Virus record (IMG/VR): IMGVR_UViG_3300023184_000072
Location: 1 to 64,000 of that record
Source: a virus
DNA length: 64,000 bases
Direction: 5' to 3' (one strand)
In this document: piece by piece, positions 1-7,960 of the stretch
Layout: each line of letters starts with the position of its first letter
Numbering within the stretch: the first letter of the stretch is position 1
Made by a program: the position numbers and the translations under genes
The notes under the pieces: generated by a model
Database searches by the model: none
Told to the model about the DNA's origin: nothing
The model's input: only the letters and a program-made list of their open reading frames with translations

Positions 1-585
1 TTTAATCTAGATGAAACATTCTCTACTATAGGGGAAAAAGAAAACTATGCTATAGAGAGATGTTCTGGAGAATTGATAGCAGTGTGGGATGATGATGATG
101 TAGCTTTACCTAATCACCTATCTAACATAGCTAAGTTTTGGAGACCAGATGCTAATCTTTTACATTGGCAGAATGGTGTGTTCTATAATGAACCTAATAT
201 AACACAATTGATGGCTCTTGGTAACTCAGGTATTGTCTATAGCAAGAAAGCTTGGGAAGCAATTGGTAAGAGTCCAATAGAGAATGCTGGTGGAGATATG
301 ACATTAGTTGTAGCTCTACATAACTTAGGAAGAGATAAAGTGGTATTAGCTGATCCTCCTAATGAAGAATGTTCTTGGTTCTATATGTGGGGTGGTAGAG
401 GATACCATCAATCAGGTATGGGAACAGACACTGCAGAAAGACCTAGTGTTATAAAAAGACATAGTGATTATATAGAAAACTTAAGACAAAAAGGTCAAAT
501 ACCTACAGGAGATGTTCAATTGATGCCTCAATGGAATAAGAATTACACACAAATGTTAAAAGACTACATCAATGAACATAAATAG
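1..585 (+). CDS. Glycosyltransferase, GT-A fold (family 2-like), 5'-partial
   Basis: The open frame has no stop back to base 1, so the gene begins left of the window; the TTG near base 73 is not needed as a start. The visible part reads EKENYAIERCSGELIAVWDD and continues with further Asp residues. This is the nucleotide-sugar/metal-binding Asp cluster that follows an N-x-A-x-x-x-x-x-G-E segment in GT2-type enzymes. Downstream, GNSGIVYSKKAW and a GGDMTLVV stretch resemble the acceptor-side part of the same fold. It would transfer a sugar from a nucleotide donor in the cytoplasm; donor and acceptor are unknown. It overlaps the next gene by 14 bases, which suggests co-translation. The fold is fairly sure, the specificity is not. 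Confidence 0.75.
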   Translation, partial: FNLDETFSTIGEKENYAIERCSGELIAVWDDDDVALPNHLSNIAKFWRPDANLLHWQNGVFYNEPNITQLMALGNSGIVYSKKAWEAIGKSPIENAGGDMTLVVALHNLGRDKVVLADPPNEECSWFYMWGGRGYHQSGMGTDTAERPSVIKRHSDYIENLRQKGQIPTGDVQLMPQWNKNYTQMLKDYINEHK

Positions 586-1228
586 TATATCAATAGATTC
601 AACTAATTCTATGACAGAATTATGTCTTCTTGGAGTGAAATATCCAACAGATAAATCTCCATATAACAATGATGGAAACTTGCACAAACATGCATACACA
701 TCTATTTACAATCTATTATTCTCTAATATTAGATATAACAATCTATGTATAGGAGAACTAGGTATATTAGAGAATCATTCTATGCTTTCTTGGAGAGAGT
801 TCTTTCCTAATGCTAAATTGTATGGGTTTGAATGGTTTGATAATAGATTAAATAAAGCTATTCAAGATAGTATACCTAATTGTTCATATTTTAAAATGGA
901 TGTTACTAATCCAGAATCTATTGAAGAAGGATTACTTTATTCAGGAGGTGAGTTTGATATACTTATGGATGATAGTACACATGTATTTGAAGACCAGATT
1001 AAGTTTATCAATGTAGCATATAAGTATTTAAAACCTGGAGGGTTTCTAATTATAGAAGATATATTTATTAATGCTAACGAAGAAGATTATTCAGAAGCAA
1101 TAAATCATTTATCAGATTATTTCTCTTCTGCTACATTTATATTTGCTAATCATGCATTAAAACATTCTCCTGGATGGAATAATGATAAACTACTTGTATT
1201 ACATAGAAACAATAAACCATGTTCTTAA
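572..1228 (+). CDS. SAM-dependent methyltransferase (class I)
   Basis: A 218-residue protein. Residues 24-30 (YPTDKSP) and 61-74 (GELGI...SMLSW) match the start of class I methyltransferases of the sugar/macrolide O-methyltransferase type. The region has the order E-x-G, a W-R-x-F-F-P-N-A-K segment, then Y-G-F-E as the acidic end of strand 2. LMDDSTH (about 131-137) and LKPGGFLIIED (about 153-163) are the motif IV and motif V-like parts. It probably methylates a sugar hydroxyl in the glycan made or altered by the neighbouring glycosyltransferases. It overlaps both neighbours (14 and 10 bases), so the three + genes form one translationally coupled unit. The acceptor is inferred from context only. 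Confidence 0.75.
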   Translation: MNINSISIDSTNSMTELCLLGVKYPTDKSPYNNDGNLHKHAYTSIYNLLFSNIRYNNLCIGELGILENHSMLSWREFFPNAKLYGFEWFDNRLNKAIQDSIPNCSYFKMDVTNPESIEEGLLYSGGEFDILMDDSTHVFEDQIKFINVAYKYLKPGGFLIIEDIFINANEEDYSEAINHLSDYFSSATFIFANHALKHSPGWNNDKLLVLHRNNKPCS

Positions 1229-1758
1229 ATATAATCACCCCTTGTTCTAGACCAGAAAATCTAGAAACTATCTCTAAAAGTATAAATATCCCTAGAGATC
1301 AATATAGATGGATAGTAGTATTTGATTTATTAGAAGCACCAGCTAACATTCCAGAGAACTGTGAATGGTATGCTATCAAAGATGCTAAAAGTATGTCTGG
1401 TAATGCTCAAAGAAACTTTGCTCTTGATCTTGTTACACATGGACATATATATTTCAATGATGATGACACTATCATGCAACCTAACTTATGGGATGAGATA
1501 AAAAATGAAGATGTTGAAGATTTTATATCTTTCATACAAGCTAATAAAGATGGAAGTATTAGATTAGAAGGAGATCATATATCTGTAGGAACTATAGATA
1601 GTCACAACTTTGTTGTAGCAAACAAAACAATAGGAAATACAAGATGGGTATTAAATAGATATGATGCTGATGGTGTATTTGCACGAGAGTGCTTTGAGAA
1701 AGCAAAAACTATATTATATATAGACAAAGTGTTATCTGTATATAATTCTCTTAAATAA
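1219..1758 (+). CDS. Small glycosyltransferase-like protein
   Basis: At 179 residues this is short for a GT2 enzyme. It opens with FLNIITPCSRPENL, the usual first strand and donor loop (the T-P-x-x-R-P pattern). GNAQRNFALD (61-70) and HIYFNDDDTIMQPNLW (75-90) follow, with D81-D83 in the place of the DxD metal site. The C-terminal acceptor domain seems reduced. It ends just before a hairpin terminator shared with the convergent gene on the other strand. It probably acts on the same glycan as the two genes upstream; the donor sugar cannot be read from the sequence. Confidence 0.7.
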   Translation: MFLNIITPCSRPENLETISKSINIPRDQYRWIVVFDLLEAPANIPENCEWYAIKDAKSMSGNAQRNFALDLVTHGHIYFNDDDTIMQPNLWDEIKNEDVEDFISFIQANKDGSIRLEGDHISVGTIDSHNFVVANKTIGNTRWVLNRYDADGVFARECFEKAKTILYIDKVLSVYNSLK

Positions 1759-1760
1759 AA

Positions 1761-1782
1761 AAAGCTCCTTAATTGGAGCTTT
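1761..1782. terminator. Bidirectional intrinsic terminator between convergent genes
   Basis: AAAGCTCC and GGAGCTTT form a perfect 8-bp stem around a TTAATT loop. A-rich sequence lies on one side and TTATT on the other, so T-tracts follow the stem in both directions. It sits between the ends of the + and - operons, with the - gene stop at 1784-1786. Confidence 0.8.
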
Positions 1783-1783
1783 A

Positions 1784-2512
1784 TTAAAAAAGAAGTGAAT
1801 CTTTAATTATTTGAGGAAGTTTTTCTAAAGAACCTTTATGTTCTTCAAACACTTTTTTTACTACATTTTCATTATCAGTAGAATATCTCAAAAGTACACT
1901 TTGATATATTTTATTTGATTCTTGATTATTTTTTAACATAAGATCTTTACAACATTTACCTGTATCAATTAAATAGATGTTTGCATCAATTTTTAAATTG
2001 GTAGGTCTAGTGTGTCTACCAGGAAGCCACTCAAAGTCTTTTCTTAATATACATGTTTTAGAAAACCAATATGTATCCAACTTACCCCAACTCCTTTGTT
2101 CTAATATTTTCTTTGTTTCATCTAAAGGAGGTTCTGAATCATGTTGCAGTAATACTATACCTGTAGGTGCAATCCAATCGTTTAGTGTGTTAATAATATA
2201 ATTACGTAAATCTGGATGAAAAATCCTTTCATCTTGATCAGCATATAACACTATATATCCTTCATTAATAAATCTTTTTTTAATTTCGTTTTGTTTTTTA
2301 ATATTATTACCCCATCCATAAGATTTTGTAGAATACGTTTCAAAATTATTTATTCCATGAGATTGTAAATATGAAATTATGAGATTTTTGTTTACATCAT
2401 GAATAAGAAAATAAAACTCCTCTGGATGAAAGAAATTCTTATAATAATTGATAAAATTGTCTGAGAAGTAGTTAATCCTATCTATTTGTGTTATAACCTT
2501 AAGATTGTTCAT
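1784..2512 (-). CDS. Glycosyltransferase-like protein (GT-A type)
   Basis: A 242-residue protein. The first strand is LKVITQIDRINYF. The segment IVLYADQDERIFHPDL contains D92-x-D94, placed where the DxD metal-binding site of GT-A glycosyltransferases lies (for example the GT92 or Glyco_transf_2_4 groups). A run of Lys/Asn-rich helices follows. It is the last gene of the leftward operon, and its start overlaps the aminotransferase-like gene by 14 bases. It probably transfers the sugar prepared by the upstream aminotransferase and acyltransferase. The fold is moderately sure; the substrate is unknown. Confidence 0.6.
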   Translation of the reverse strand: MNNLKVITQIDRINYFSDNFINYYKNFFHPEEFYFLIHDVNKNLIISYLQSHGINNFETYSTKSYGWGNNIKKQNEIKKRFINEGYIVLYADQDERIFHPDLRNYIINTLNDWIAPTGIVLLQHDSEPPLDETKKILEQRSWGKLDTYWFSKTCILRKDFEWLPGRHTRPTNLKIDANIYLIDTGKCCKDLMLKNNQESNKIYQSVLLRYSTDNENVVKKVFEEHKGSLEKLPQIIKDSLLF

Positions 2513-3128
2513 ATATAGGAAATCTTGATAAATCTGGATATTCTAATTCCAAATCATCATTACTTATTGGTATTCCATTTTTATAAAACTGTGTCATTAA
2601 TAATAGTCCTCTTGTAGCTATTTCAGGCATCATATAAAAATTCCATCCTAACATATCAAAGTGATCATCATGGTATGAAACTTCATTTCTACCTGAAAAT
2701 CTTGCACGTTTAAACCAATTATAGGCTTGTTCATCATCTGTAAGAATAGCACCTCCTTTAGACAGCTTTAAATGTTTAAAAGGACCTGTAAAACTAATAC
2801 ACATGTGTGTTCCTGTAATGTACATATTGTTTGTAAATCTAAGAGCTGAATCCCATACCTTTGTAGGAATCAATTGATAGGCTCCCTTTAATGTTTTCTC
2901 ATCTGAATTCACCCATTTCACTTTTCCTCCAGCATGTATAATTTCACAAGGTACAGATGGATAGGTTCTACTAGGAATTGTTATCTCAAGACCTTTTACA
3001 TCTTCATACATTAAAGCTAGAAACAATGCATTAGTTTGATTATCTATAGCTACAGCAAATGGAGCTCCTGTATACTCACAAAGAGATTCTTCAAATTGTT
3101 CTGTCACTTTATAAACTCCTTCAGCCAT
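2499..3128 (-). CDS. Compact DegT/DnrJ/EryC1/StrS-type aminotransferase
   Basis: A 209-residue homologue of a PLP enzyme family that is normally about 370 residues. Recognisable pieces in order are LCEYTGAPFAVAIDNQTNAL (sugar/PLP-binding start), TIPSRTYPSVP, AGGKVKWVN, WDSALRF (D93, the Asp contacting the pyridine ring), and SFTGPFKHLKLSKGGAI. In the last piece K118 aligns with the PLP lysine. LGWNFYMMPEIATRG matches the family segment usually written GyNyRmxxixAA. About 40 residues of the central strand region and the whole C-terminal small domain are absent. The family makes amino sugars from keto sugars on nucleotide carriers. The shortened form may be a minimal active enzyme or a relic. 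It overlaps its neighbours by 14 and 8 bases. Confidence 0.7.
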   Translation of the reverse strand: MAEGVYKVTEQFEESLCEYTGAPFAVAIDNQTNALFLALMYEDVKGLEITIPSRTYPSVPCEIIHAGGKVKWVNSDEKTLKGAYQLIPTKVWDSALRFTNNMYITGTHMCISFTGPFKHLKLSKGGAILTDDEQAYNWFKRARFSGRNEVSYHDDHFDMLGWNFYMMPEIATRGLLLMTQFYKNGIPISNDDLELEYPDLSRFPIYEQS

Positions 3129-3747
3129 TTTCTCTTATAATTTTACAAGGACTTCCGTAAGCAATCACATCATCAGGAATATCTTTTGTCACTATAGAAC
3201 CAGCTCCTATAACACAATTCTTTCCTATTTTAACATGATCTAACACCATAGCACCCATTCCTATCTTTGTACCTTCTCCAATTGAAACATGTCCTGCTAT
3301 AGCAGCATTTGGATTAATAGTTACAAAGTCTGCAATGATTGTATGATGACCTATTGAAGAGTTTCTATTAACACTTACAAACTTTCCAAGATGACTGTGT
3401 GCACTTATGGAAACATTACTATGTATAGTGCAACCTTTTTCTAAAGTTGTAGTGGATGATATAGAAGCAGTGTTGTGTATAAGGTTTATGAAGTTCATAT
3501 CCTCTCCGAAGGTGTTTAAAATCTTTCTCTTTATAGAAGAGTTAGAAACACCTAGAGCAAATGTATCACCACCTGTAAGTTTGTTGGTGATTTCCCATTT
3601 GAATTTAGGATTGTTGAACGTATGTTCTATTGGAAGATCTAAATTGTTTACAATTTTTATTTCTGGAAACATTCCTTTTGATTCAAGAACATCCATAATC
3701 ATAGAAATTGTAACATCACTTTTTCCCAATAAGGTTAGTGTTTGCAT
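3121..3747 (-). CDS. NeuD/PglD-type sugar O- or N-acyltransferase
   Basis: A 208-residue protein. The N-terminal half (LTLLGKSDVTISMIMDVLES) resembles the Rossmann-like nucleotide-sugar domain of PglD/NeuD enzymes. From about residue 89 it becomes a left-handed beta-helix of hexapeptide repeats (GCTIHSNVSI, GKFVSV, IGHHTII, IAGHVSIGEG, IGMGAMV, IGAGSIVTKDIP). It closes with AYGSPCKIIRENG, the standard family end. Such enzymes transfer an acyl group from acyl-CoA to a nucleotide-linked amino sugar or sialic acid. Next to an aminotransferase homologue, the PglD-like role (acylating a 4-amino sugar) fits best. It overlaps the BKACE-type gene by 32 bases. Confidence 0.8.
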   Translation of the reverse strand: MQTLTLLGKSDVTISMIMDVLESKGMFPEIKIVNNLDLPIEHTFNNPKFKWEITNKLTGGDTFALGVSNSSIKRKILNTFGEDMNFINLIHNTASISSTTTLEKGCTIHSNVSISAHSHLGKFVSVNRNSSIGHHTIIADFVTINPNAAIAGHVSIGEGTKIGMGAMVLDHVKIGKNCVIGAGSIVTKDIPDDVIAYGSPCKIIRENG

Positions 3748-4543
3748 AGCCTTGTTCTTTAAATTCTATAGGTGTAAGTAGTTGATGATCAAGCTCTTCC
3801 ATTATTCTATGTGCTCTTTTTAGAAGCTCTATGTTTGTAGTCTTTTCCTTGTCTTTATAGTATAGATTGTCTTCAAGACCCACTCTTATACCATCTGCAT
3901 AGAGAAAACCTAAAACATTTGATTTTAATTGATCTTTCCCTATACCACCAAAGCACATCACTGAATTAGAAGGTTTATTAGCAACAATATTTGCAACACT
4001 TGTAACATCAACTTGTGCATTGTAAATGTTTCCAAATATCATATTTATATAATGGGGACCTTTTAAAACACCCTTCTTTATAAGATAGTTGGTGTAATTT
4101 AACATTCCACTATCAAAGCATTCTATTTCTGGAACAACACCATATTCATCCATTTTTTCTATAAGCTTAATTATTGTTTCAGGTTCATTAATAGAAGCAG
4201 CTTTTGGAAAGTTTATAGAACTCATAGTAAGACTTCCCATATCTGGCATAAGCTCAAGAACAGCTGAACGTTTCTCAAATTCTGGAAAATGTCTTCCTGT
4301 TAAAGATACACATATAGAGAGGTTAGGGCAGTGTTTTCTAATACCCTCAATAATCTTTTGGTATACATCTTTTCTATAGGTATTCAACAGCTGTTCATCT
4401 CTAGCATGAATGTGCACCATTGTTATGCCCAGCTCAAAAGCAAAATGCACCTCTTCCACTATTTCATTTGGGGAGATAGGTGCATTTGAATTTTCTTTTG
4501 TTGTTTGAGTTCCTGTAGGTGTGAAGTTTATTATTTTATTCAT
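3716..4543 (-). CDS. BKACE-family beta-keto acid cleavage enzyme (DUF849-like)
   Basis: A 275-residue protein with the family landmarks: FTPTGTQ near the start, VHIHARDE with H44 and H46, PEIECFDSGML (139-148), and VGLEDNLYY with E224. In characterised BKACE enzymes such as Kce, the two His and the late Glu bind zinc. The reaction exchanges acyl groups between a beta-keto acid and acetyl-CoA, giving acetoacetate and a new acyl-CoA. This is an unusual metabolic enzyme for a phage. Placed directly before an acyltransferase and an aminotransferase, it may supply an unusual acyl-CoA for decorating an amino sugar (inference). The metal ligands are intact, so activity is plausible. Confidence 0.8.
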   Translation of the reverse strand: MNKIINFTPTGTQTTKENSNAPISPNEIVEEVHFAFELGITMVHIHARDEQLLNTYRKDVYQKIIEGIRKHCPNLSICVSLTGRHFPEFEKRSAVLELMPDMGSLTMSSINFPKAASINEPETIIKLIEKMDEYGVVPEIECFDSGMLNYTNYLIKKGVLKGPHYINMIFGNIYNAQVDVTSVANIVANKPSNSVMCFGGIGKDQLKSNVLGFLYADGIRVGLEDNLYYKDKEKTTNIELLKRAHRIMEELDHQLLTPIEFKEQGYANTNLIGKK

Positions 4544-4556
4544 AAACTTTGTTGAT

Positions 4557-4718
4557 TTATTTTGATAATCTCTTTTGCTTCATTGGTTGCATAGGAGCTG
4601 TTCTTCTCACCTTATCATCCATAGACTTATTCTGAGAGAAAGGTTTGTCCTTCTTAGGTATAGGAACTTTAGGAGCCATTCTTGGTGCTCCAGATTTCTT
4701 AGCTTTACCAGAAGTCAT
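4557..4718 (-). CDS. Small basic protein, 53 residues, unknown
   Basis: It starts MTSGKAKKSGAPRMAPKVPI and ends KQKRLSK. It is rich in Lys, Arg and Pro with no hydrophobic segment. The start ATG lies two bases after the TAA of the upstream gene, and AAAGGTGGG about nine bases before it looks like a ribosome-binding site. The style (KSG, Lys-rich) matches the next genes upstream, so it probably belongs to the same set of basic virion-associated proteins. No function recognised. Confidence 0.65.
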   Translation of the reverse strand: MTSGKAKKSGAPRMAPKVPIPKKDKPFSQNKSMDDKVRRTAPMQPMKQKRLSK

Positions 4719-4719
4719 A

Positions 4720-5529
4720 TTAGCACCCACCTTTACAAGTTTTCATTTTACCACCAGACTTCATATTGAACTGGACATCACCATTCATTCTAGGATTTTC
4801 TGCTCCTCTTGCATTTCTTCTATCACTAATTCTATTAGCTACTTTATTAGCTCGATCTCTAGAAGTTTCATTAATTTTAGTAACTCTTTCATATTGACGT
4901 TTATTAAGATTTCTTGGAACAACGTTATTTCCATCTTGTGCTTTCTTAATTGCACCACCAGCTTTCATAGGTACCATAGAAGCAGCTTTACCACCATATT
5001 GCATTTTCTTAGGTGTCTTACCAGCTTTCTTCATAGCAATAGCTACAGCAGCTTGTTTAGCCATCTTACCACCCATTTTCATCTTAGCACCAGATTTAGC
5101 TTTTCCTTTACCAGCTACAATGATATCAGCTCTAGTTACACCAGGGTTTTTATCAAATCCAGCTTTAACAGATTTCATTCCTAAAGAACTACCACCTTGA
5201 GATTTTTTTACAGTTTTACCATTTTTACCCATTAATCCACCAAGAGCTTTTCCAGCTAATCCACCTATTAAGTTACCTCCCATTCCACTTAACATATCTC
5301 CTAATTGAGCTTTTTTAATCTTACTGCCAGTTTTAGCTTTTTTCATCACTTTACCACCATTCTTTTTTAACATGTTGTAATTTTGATCCTTAGCATCAAA
5401 GCCTTCACCACTTAGCATTTCACCTTTAGGTCCTTTGTACATTTGTACATCATTATTAGTTTTCTTCTTAGGAGTAACTTTTACAGTTGTTTTTTTCACT
5501 GCAACTACAGGTTTTTTTGGTTGTAACAT
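4720..5529 (-). CDS. Lys/Gly-rich protein with IKKAQ-G motifs
   Basis: A 269-residue, strongly basic protein. It carries repeated short motifs: SKIKKAQLGDML, KTVKKSQGG, TPKKMQYGGK and GGAIKKAQDG. A Gly-rich stretch near residues 80-105 (GMGGNLIGGLAGKALGGLMG) could be membrane-active or a collapsed helix. The rest looks disordered, ending KSGGKMKTCKGGC. The same motif recurs in at least five other proteins here, including two giant virion proteins. I do not recognise a catalytic domain. A virion or DNA-associated role is inferred from charge and context. Confidence 0.7.
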   Translation of the reverse strand: MLQPKKPVVAVKKTTVKVTPKKKTNNDVQMYKGPKGEMLSGEGFDAKDQNYNMLKKNGGKVMKKAKTGSKIKKAQLGDMLSGMGGNLIGGLAGKALGGLMGKNGKTVKKSQGGSSLGMKSVKAGFDKNPGVTRADIIVAGKGKAKSGAKMKMGGKMAKQAAVAIAMKKAGKTPKKMQYGGKAASMVPMKAGGAIKKAQDGNNVVPRNLNKRQYERVTKINETSRDRANKVANRISDRRNARGAENPRMNGDVQFNMKSGGKMKTCKGGC

Positions 5530-5606
5530 AATTTACATTATTAAGTTGTTAGTATTATTTATTGGTAAATAACCAAAGAAGTTATTCAGTTTGATTGCAA
5601 GGATTT

Positions 5607-5885
5607 TTAACAGTTCCATTTTCTCAAGCTTTTATTAATTCTTGAATTAGGATCGTGAGCTGTCTTAGCACTAGTAAGTTTCTTCTTCATACCTGACATT
5701 CTACTACAGAAGGATTTACGTCTTCCTGCAGCTTTACTTCCAGGTTTTAACTTAGAAGGTTTAGTGGTTACAGCTGTTTTAAGTTTGCTACCAGGATGTG
5801 ATTTTCTATATGAAGCCACACCTTTAGCATTTAATCCACCACTTGGATTCTTTCCAGATTTCTTTTGCCAAGCTTCTGATGCCAT
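5607..5885 (-). CDS. Small basic phage protein, DUF6321-like
   Basis: A 92-residue protein beginning ASEAWQKKSGKNPSGGLNAK and ending with SRINKSLRKWNC. The order AWxxKxGKNPxGGLNxKG, then KSFCSRM, then KKKLTSxKTAxDPxSRINKSLRKW, is what I remember as a phage family called DUF6321; I could not check this. It is highly basic, with C60 and a C-terminal Cys. It has no hydrophobic segment. Its start codon overlaps the stop of the upstream gene (TAATG), so it is translated as part of the operon. Function unknown; DNA or RNA binding is plausible. Confidence 0.65.
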   Translation of the reverse strand: MASEAWQKKSGKNPSGGLNAKGVASYRKSHPGSKLKTAVTTKPSKLKPGSKAAGRRKSFCSRMSGMKKKLTSAKTAHDPNSRINKSLRKWNC

Positions 5886-6856
5886 TATTTCTTAGTTTTA
5901 GCTTTAATTTTCTTTTCTTGTACTAACATTTGTTTAGTAGGTTTCTTTCCAGATCCTTTATTAGCACGAATGTTATCCCATAATCCTCTTTTAGACATAG
6001 AACCATCAGCACGTTTAATCATACCTCCAGCTTTAGCTTTCTTACTGTTCATTATAGACTGCTCATTTTTTAATTTACTTTTTAAATAATTCGTCTTAGA
6101 TTTAAACTTTTTTTCTTCAAGTTTAAACATAGCATTATCAAGAGAATCCTTACTTTTTTTTATTTTATCAAATATAGGTTTTGGATCAGAATACTGTGAT
6201 GTTCCATTCTGAGCTTTCTTTTTATCCATCATTTCTAATGCTCTAGCACTAAGCTTTGCTTTAGGAATAGAATCATTAATCTTACGTGCTTTATCAGAAG
6301 CTATTTCTCTAGAGAAAGACATACTAGAAGATTTTCCTTGATAGTATCTAGGACCATTATTAGTTTTTACCTTTTTAGTAGAAGTGTAATTACTTCCTTC
6401 TTTTGTAAGATATTCACCATCTTGAGCTTTCTTTATTGTACTACCAGTTTTAGATTTATTTAATCCTGTACATTTACCACCTTTACAAGGAGGAGGGTTA
6501 TTATTTTTTTTAGCATCAGTAGTTTCTAATCCTTCTAATTGAGCATCAGGTTTTCTTTTTTGTTTATCAAGTTGTTTGCTATATTGCCATCTTGTTAATC
6601 CACGTTTTTCAGCTTCACTAACAAATATTGAATCTTGTTTTCTCCAAAACTCAGATGATTTTTTTTCTTTCTCAACACGAGCAGCAATTCTATCTGCTCT
6701 TTCTTTATTTCTGACATCTCGTATAGAATCTCTTTGAATTGGTGTCATTACACCATTCTGTGCCTTTTTAATAGCACCACCAGATTTTAATGTACTTCCT
6801 TTATATGGACCCTTCTTCTTAACAAGAGGACCATTAGGAACTTTAGTAATTGCCAT
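5885..6856 (-). CDS. Basic, low-complexity protein with IKKAQ-G motifs
   Basis: A 323-residue Lys-rich protein that looks mostly disordered or helical. Motif copies are SGGAIKKAQNG (about 25-35), GSTIKKAQDGEYLT (about 138-151), KKKAQNGTSQ (about 212-221) and a degenerate AGGMIKRADG near 277-286. Between them are charged helices (DSIRDVRNKERADRIAARVE) and a CKGGKC pair. It ends KKPTKQMLVQEKKIKAKTKK. It overlaps the next gene as TAATG. No known domain. The repeats suggest a shared processing, sorting or partner-binding signal with neighbours. Confidence 0.65.
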   Translation of the reverse strand: MAITKVPNGPLVKKKGPYKGSTLKSGGAIKKAQNGVMTPIQRDSIRDVRNKERADRIAARVEKEKKSSEFWRKQDSIFVSEAEKRGLTRWQYSKQLDKQKRKPDAQLEGLETTDAKKNNNPPPCKGGKCTGLNKSKTGSTIKKAQDGEYLTKEGSNYTSTKKVKTNNGPRYYQGKSSSMSFSREIASDKARKINDSIPKAKLSARALEMMDKKKAQNGTSQYSDPKPIFDKIKKSKDSLDNAMFKLEEKKFKSKTNYLKSKLKNEQSIMNSKKAKAGGMIKRADGSMSKRGLWDNIRANKGSGKKPTKQMLVQEKKIKAKTKK

Positions 6857-6858
6857 GA

Positions 6859-7236
6859 TTATTTATTTTTAGATATTTTACGTAGTGTTTTAGCAAGAGC
6901 TTTGCGTTTAGGAGTGCATGTAGCTTTAGTCATAGGAGTGCAAAATCCCTTATGTGCAGGATTGATTGCTTTTTGTATCCACTTACCATCTTTAGCTTTT
7001 GTTATAGTAGTTCCTGATTTAGCTTTTTTCTTTTTAATAGAAGGAACATCAAATTTAACTCCACCATTAGGTTTAAATGTTGTTTCAGTCTTAGTATCTC
7101 CTCCAGGATATGTAGTTTTTTTAAGATCATAGTTCTTAGTACTATACATATCTATAGTAGGATATTTCTTTTTTAAAGTATCCCCTACTTGTGCTTTCTT
7201 AATAGCTTTCTTAATAGATTTTTTAACAGTAGCCAT
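6859..7236 (-). CDS. Basic protein with IKKAQ-G motifs
   Basis: A 125-residue basic protein. Motifs are IKKAIKKAQVGDTL (about 8-21) and TTITKAKDGKWI (about 76-87). The last third contains GFCTPMTKATCTPKRKALAK, where a Cys pair and Lys/Arg run resemble the C-terminal region of the 92-residue protein nearby (KSFCSRM...). It sits two bases from its downstream and upstream partners, so it is one link in a tight operon. Function unknown. Confidence 0.65.
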   Translation of the reverse strand: MATVKKSIKKAIKKAQVGDTLKKKYPTIDMYSTKNYDLKKTTYPGGDTKTETTFKPNGGVKFDVPSIKKKKAKSGTTITKAKDGKWIQKAINPAHKGFCTPMTKATCTPKRKALAKTLRKISKNK

Positions 7237-7238
7237 AA

Positions 7239-7721
7239 CTATTTCTTTTTCATCTTGGTAGCACCAAGTTGTTTATCTTTTACAAGCTTAGCTTTACCTT
7301 TAGCACCAGCTAATGTTTTGTTTTGTACTTTAGTCCAAGCACCTTTAGGATCTACAGGACCAACTCTTTTGTTGGAGGCTTTAAGTCCAGTTAGACTTCC
7401 ACCATTTTTCATTTTCTTTTTAGTTTTTACCACTTTACCACCGTTTTTTCTTTCATCTACAGTTGAATTTGGACCAAACTTTTTATCATGAGCAGCTTGT
7501 AAAGCATCTATTTGTTTTGAACGAGTACCACCAAAACCACCATTGTAGTAGTTATCTCTTGGACTGTTTCCACCTAATGTATCTTTAGATATATCATAAG
7601 TATCACTTAATCCTTCTTTTCCTTTGTATTTATTCAAATAGTCTAACATAGGTGTAGACTTTTTAGCTTTTACAGTAGCACTGTTTTGTGCCTTTTTAAT
7701 AGGTCTTTTAATTGTTGCCAT
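7239..7721 (-). CDS. Basic protein with IKKAQ motif
   Basis: A 160-residue Lys/Gly-rich protein. It starts ATIKRPIKKAQNSATVKAKK, so the motif lies within the first 12 residues as in the 125-residue neighbour. A central GGFGGTRSKQ and a later NGGKVVKTKKKMKNGG segment follow, then a KNKTLAGAKGKAKLVK tail. No known domain. The N-terminal similarity to the neighbouring gene (ATxKxxIKKAQ) suggests tandem duplication followed by divergence. It overlaps the upstream gene by 14 bases. Confidence 0.65.
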   Translation of the reverse strand: MATIKRPIKKAQNSATVKAKKSTPMLDYLNKYKGKEGLSDTYDISKDTLGGNSPRDNYYNGGFGGTRSKQIDALQAAHDKKFGPNSTVDERKNGGKVVKTKKKMKNGGSLTGLKASNKRVGPVDPKGAWTKVQNKTLAGAKGKAKLVKDKQLGATKMKKK

Positions 7722-7911
7722 AGCGTTTAAATGTTATATTGGGTTTAACGATTATATCTTTGTGAGTGTATTGCCACATCTCACCTGTAGTGTTTATTAT
7801 AATTGTATAGATGGTGTCTGTTTCTGTTCCATAATCTGTAACAAGAAATATCACACCCTCTCCCTTTGGTGTTATAACATCTATTCTATTCTTTGGTTCG
7901 TATATTCTCAT
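7708..7911 (-). CDS. Small beta-rich protein, unknown
   Basis: A 67-residue protein with alternating hydrophobic strands (EGVIFLVTDYG, TIYTIIINTTGEMWQY, DIIVKPNITF). This suggests a small SH3-like or beta-barrel fold. Unlike its neighbours it is not Lys-rich and lacks the IKKAQ motif. It overlaps the downstream gene by 14 bases. No function recognised. Confidence 0.6.
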   Translation of the reverse strand: MRIYEPKNRIDVITPKGEGVIFLVTDYGTETDTIYTIIINTTGEMWQYTHKDIIVKPNITFKRYGNN

Positions 7912-7960
7912 AGAGAAGAGCTTTTATTCGGGTGTTATTCATCTCCCAACACCTAGATTT

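Noticed and set aside
73-585. Taking the TTG at base 73 as the true start of the first gene.
   Set aside because: The frame is open to base 1 and the upstream residues (GEKENYAIERCSGE) belong to the glycosyltransferase core, so the gene is truncated by the window.
4645-5184. Long open frame on the + strand opposite the basic protein at 4720.
   Set aside because: It mirrors a Lys-rich, AT-biased gene on the other strand, encodes Ser/Phe-rich low complexity, and has no operon context on +. Similar + frames throughout were treated as shadows.
7931-7953. Possible terminator: GGTGTT and AACACC as a 6-bp stem between the 82- and 67-residue genes.
   Set aside because: The stem is short with an 11-base loop and no T-run follows on the transcribed strand, so it is not convincing.
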